Assembly: GCA_913057435.1 (NCBI GenBank)
Contig: CAJXNY010000020.1
Location: 1 to 64,000 of the forward strand
DNA: 64,000 bases
From: an uncultured Oceanospirillaceae bacterium
GTDB taxonomy: Bacteria > Pseudomonadota > Gammaproteobacteria > Pseudomonadales > Balneatricaceae
Reading direction: 5' to 3'
Shown here: positions 61,374 through 64,000 of the stretch, piece after piece
How positions within the stretch are numbered: the stretch's first letter is position 1
How the letters are laid out: the number at the start of each line of letters is the position of its first letter
Translations under genes and position numbers: made by a program
The notes under the pieces: generated by a model
Databases searched by the model: none
What the model was told of the DNA's origin: nothing
Seen by the model: the letters and a program-made list of their open reading frames with translations, nothing else

Positions 61374-64000
61374 AAACCTTCACCATGTTCACTTTGGGAG
61401 GTATCCCTACCCACTGCCGGTATATGTCCGGGCAGCGTGATAACTACCTGAGTGCCTTTATTCTGCTTGTTGTTGGCGGGACTAATCAGATCAATACTAC
61501 CATAATGGTCTTCAACGATGTTGTATACCAATGTCAGGCCCAGACCAGTGCCTTTGCCGGGTTCTTTAGTCGTGAAAAAGGGTTCAAACAGTTGTTGTTG
61601 CAGCTCCGGTGCAATGCCGCTGCCCTCATCAATGATGGTGACAACAACGACGCCTTCCTCCTCTTCAGCATCCACCCAGATATGGTCGTACAACTCCGAA
61701 GCATCGCTGGCATTGTTGAGCAGGTTAACGAAAATCTGCAGCAACTGCTGGCTGTTACCGGAGACGGTCAGGCTGGCTGGTACGTCGTTAATATAGCTCT
61801 GCTGCTTGCCTCGGGTATCCAGTGAAATCAGGTGGATCGCTTCTTCGACACAGCCGCGCAGCAGCACGGGACGGTGTTCACGGCCCTGCTCCTGGCGCCC
61901 GGCGTGGGCGAAGCGCACCAGCGAGTCCACAATGCTGCTGATACGTTTAGTCTGACCGACGATCTGGTCGCCAGTTTCAAGTATTTCCGGGTTATCGGTT
62001 TCCAGCTTCAGGTTTTGCGCCAGGCAGGCAATGCCGGTAACCGGGTTGCCAATTTCATGGGCAACCCCGGCGGCGAAGCGACCGATGGAGGCCAGTCGTT
62101 CACTGTGGGCCAGATTTTGCTGCATCAGGTGGGTGTCGGTCTCGTCTTCCAGCAGAATAACGGTGCCCGCATCCAGGTTTTTACTGAGCTGGGCCTTGTG
62201 CAGGCCACACCAGTGGGTGGCACCCTTAAGGCTGATTTTCTGATCCGGCACATGGGAGTCGGGGTGGCTGGCAAACTCACCCAGCACCTCGCCCCAGGGC
62301 GGTGGCAGGGTGTTGACCGGCACACCGACACAGTCCTCGGCAACCAGGTCGGTAAAACGGGCCATTTCCGCGTTCCATAACAGAATCTGTTGTTCGCCAT
62401 CCAGGGTGCAGACACCTATCGGCAGTCTTTGCAGGGTCAGGCGGTGGTAACGACGCAGCTGGTCCAGCTCGGCGGTCAGGCCGGTCATCTTTTCCTGGTA
62501 ATCCTCCAGCTGGCTTTCCATCAGGTGTACGTTGTGGGCTTTGAAGCCAACAGAGGCACCCTGGTGATGCAGTGGCTCCAGCAGAGACGCCGCTTCCACC
62601 GGGCCCAGCAGGCCGGACAGGTTCTGTTCCAGCTGGCTGCGCAGGCGCAGTAAGTCGATGGGCCGCATATGGTGACCGGGCAGGTTTAGCGCATCGGCCG
62701 CAGACTGTACTTCCCGGCTGGCGGCGTCGTTACCCAGCCGTGGGGTCAGCAGCTGCACGAAGTCTTCCAGTCGGCGGGCCTGTAAAGGGTCCATGTTGGT
62801 TTGTTGCAGAGCATTGACCAGGCAGGCGTTGGCGGCACGTTTTTCTTCCGGGGTGCTGGGGGTCAGCAGTGATACGCAGATCATCACGGCACTGTTGAGA
62901 AACAGTGAGGTCATGGCGGTGATATCCCACTCGGTTGCGGCCAGCTGGAAGGGCACCAGTGGCCCTTCGTTTACATTGAACAGTGGTAGCAGCATGGTGA
63001 TCAGCCAGCTGGTCATACCGACACACAGTCCACTGATGACGCCCCAGCGGTTAGCACGAGGCCAGAACAGAGTCACTAGCAGGGCAGGCAGGAACTGCAA
63101 AAAAGCAAATACGGTGATGATGCCTAATTGGTGCAGATCATATTTATTAGTGACCAGCTGATATAGCAGGTAGCTGGCCAGAGTCAGCATCATGATCAGC
63201 AGGCGGCGTAGCCACAGCAGCCAGGCATAGAAACGGGTGGTATCTGGTAGTGGGATCAGCGGCAGAATCAGATGGTTTTGCAGAGTTGAAGCCATGGAGA
63301 CGGTGGCCACAATCATAATGCCGGTAGCGGCAGACAGGCCACCGATAAACGTCAGTACTGTGAGCCACTCAGAATCCAGTTGCAGGCCCAGGTAGAACAT
63401 GACGTTTTGCGGGTTGCCGCCGACGCCCATTGCCTGACCTGACCAGAGGATAATTGGCACCACCAGGGCCATAAGAAACAGCATCAGTGGCATGCCCCAC
63501 ATTGCTTTGTAGAGGGTTTCGTCGGCGGTGTTCTCGGTAAACATCATATGGAACATATGCGGCATCAGCACAGCGGAGCTGAAAAACGCCAGCAGCAGGG
63601 AGCGCCACAGGCCGCTGTCCAGATTGCTATACAGGTTCGTGGTCGCCTGAGGGTTGGTCGCCAGCCAGGCCTCCAGCCCGCTACCGCCGCCGAGTAGCTG
63701 AAAAAAACAGTACAGGCCGATGATCAGCAGTGCGCCGAGCTTGATCAGCGACTCGACGGCCATGGCCACCATCAGGCCCGGGTTCTGGCTGCGCAGTGAC
63801 GCGTGACGGGCGCCAAACAGAATCGAGAATATGGCGATCACAATACAGAACCCAAGTGCGATCTGGTCGGCAGCGAAGGCACTGATGATATGTACCGCAT
63901 CAGAGACGGCACTGATCTGAATAGAGATCAGCGGCAGGGTGGCGACCACCGTTAGCAGGGCGGTGATGGTGCCCAGGGTGCCGCTACGAAAACGGAAGGC
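61370..64000 (-). CDS. cbrA: Sensor kinase CbrA, N-terminus beyond window
   Basis: The open frame continues to the right edge without a start, so at least 876 residues are visible and the beginning is cut off. The visible N-terminal part is an SLC5-type transporter with many helices (QALGFC-like segment, SGQAMGVGGNPQNVMFYLGL). A STAC-like helical segment, a PAS-like domain (VCTLDGEQQILLWNAEM), HisKA with His in GVAHEIGNPVTGI and an ATPase domain (NNASDA, DEGSGIAPEL, GKGTGLGLTLVYNIV) follow. In Pseudomonas the transporter part moves histidine. It is coupled to cbrB. Confidence 0.9.
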   Translation of the reverse strand, partial: AFRFRSGTLGTITALLTVVATLPLISIQISAVSDAVHIISAFAADQIALGFCIVIAIFSILFGARHASLRSQNPGLMVAMAVESLIKLGALLIIGLYCFFQLLGGGSGLEAWLATNPQATTNLYSNLDSGLWRSLLLAFFSSAVLMPHMFHMMFTENTADETLYKAMWGMPLMLFLMALVVPIILWSGQAMGVGGNPQNVMFYLGLQLDSEWLTVLTFIGGLSAATGIMIVATVSMASTLQNHLILPLIPLPDTTRFYAWLLWLRRLLIMMLTLASYLLYQLVTNKYDLHQLGIITVFAFLQFLPALLVTLFWPRANRWGVISGLCVGMTSWLITMLLPLFNVNEGPLVPFQLAATEWDITAMTSLFLNSAVMICVSLLTPSTPEEKRAANACLVNALQQTNMDPLQARRLEDFVQLLTPRLGNDAASREVQSAADALNLPGHHMRPIDLLRLRSQLEQNLSGLLGPVEAASLLEPLHHQGASVGFKAHNVHLMESQLEDYQEKMTGLTAELDQLRRYHRLTLQRLPIGVCTLDGEQQILLWNAEMARFTDLVAEDCVGVPVNTLPPPWGEVLGEFASHPDSHVPDQKISLKGATHWCGLHKAQLSKNLDAGTVILLEDETDTHLMQQNLAHSERLASIGRFAAGVAHEIGNPVTGIACLAQNLKLETDNPEILETGDQIVGQTKRISSIVDSLVRFAHAGRQEQGREHRPVLLRGCVEEAIHLISLDTRGKQQSYINDVPASLTVSGNSQQLLQIFVNLLNNASDASELYDHIWVDAEEEEGVVVVTIIDEGSGIAPELQQQLFEPFFTTKEPGKGTGLGLTLVYNIVEDHYGSIDLISPANNKQNKGTQVVITLPGHIPAVGRDTSQSEHGEGL

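Overview
This window looks like the chromosome of a marine gammaproteobacterium, probably from the Oceanospirillales/Pseudomonadales side. The evidence is the Pseudomonas-type order cbrA-cbrB-pcnB-folK-panC, the coaBC-algC-argB run followed by slmA, the rpmB-rpmG pair next to radC, and osmolyte- and phosphonate-related genes. No rRNA, tRNA or CRISPR array was seen. The backbone is moderately GC-rich. Two accessory blocks, about 0.1-3.3 kb and 6.2-9.1 kb, are visibly richer in A+T.

Layout. (1) 45-2945: an array of integron gene cassettes read on the minus strand, with three attC-like sites and no integrase in view (a CALIN-type array). It carries a cupin gene, an OhrR-like MarR regulator on the opposite strand, a trypsin-like protease and a HEPN-like protein. 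(2) 3.2-6.0 kb: a broken second copy of the 3' end of an ArsR-type regulator, a 112-base inverted-repeat element, the intact regulator, a divergent NIPSNAP/monooxygenase pair and a GFA-fold protein. (3) 6.2-9.1 kb: an AT-rich two-gene unit. It encodes a membrane sensor (double-Cache domain) fused to a degenerate MinD/CpaE-like P-loop domain and a conserved C-terminal domain, followed by a small membrane protein. It is flanked by a decayed copy of the 3' end of the neighbouring AEC transporter gene. This is the best candidate for an undescribed system. (4) 9.2-14.3 kb: a TetR-controlled redox operon (HPP protein, glutathione transferase, PNPOx-reductase-ferredoxin fusion) with twin operators. 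(5) 14.5-23.4 kb: a YejABEF-like peptide importer, a LysR regulator between REP elements, and an aminophosphonate oxidation pair (PhnY/PhnZ or TmpA/TmpB type).

(6) 23.6-46.4 kb: mostly housekeeping genes. These are rpmG, rpmB, radC, a 7TMR-DISM hybrid kinase with its response regulator, coaBC, algC, argB, slmA, a TSUP exporter, the yibQ-like/ctpA/envC/gpmI cell-envelope group, rhodanese-grxC-secB, an internally deleted chemoreceptor, rsmC-like, rsuA, a two-domain QueD-like enzyme, a TetR regulator and a second TSUP protein.

(7) 46.6-55.0 kb: a catabolic island around a LysR regulator. It holds an aldehyde dehydrogenase, a peptidase-M19-like protein lacking several metal ligands, a BCCT transporter with an altered aromatic box, a RidA protein and, divergently, two poorly characterised proteins. 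Two copies of the motif ATAAG-N5-CTTAT sit in the two control regions, which suggests one LysR regulon for an unidentified substrate. (8) 55.2-64.0 kb: atoB, then panC, folK, pcnB, cbrB and cbrA. cbrA runs off the right edge. dut is absent between coaBC and algC, and panB is absent between folK and panC, where related genomes carry them.
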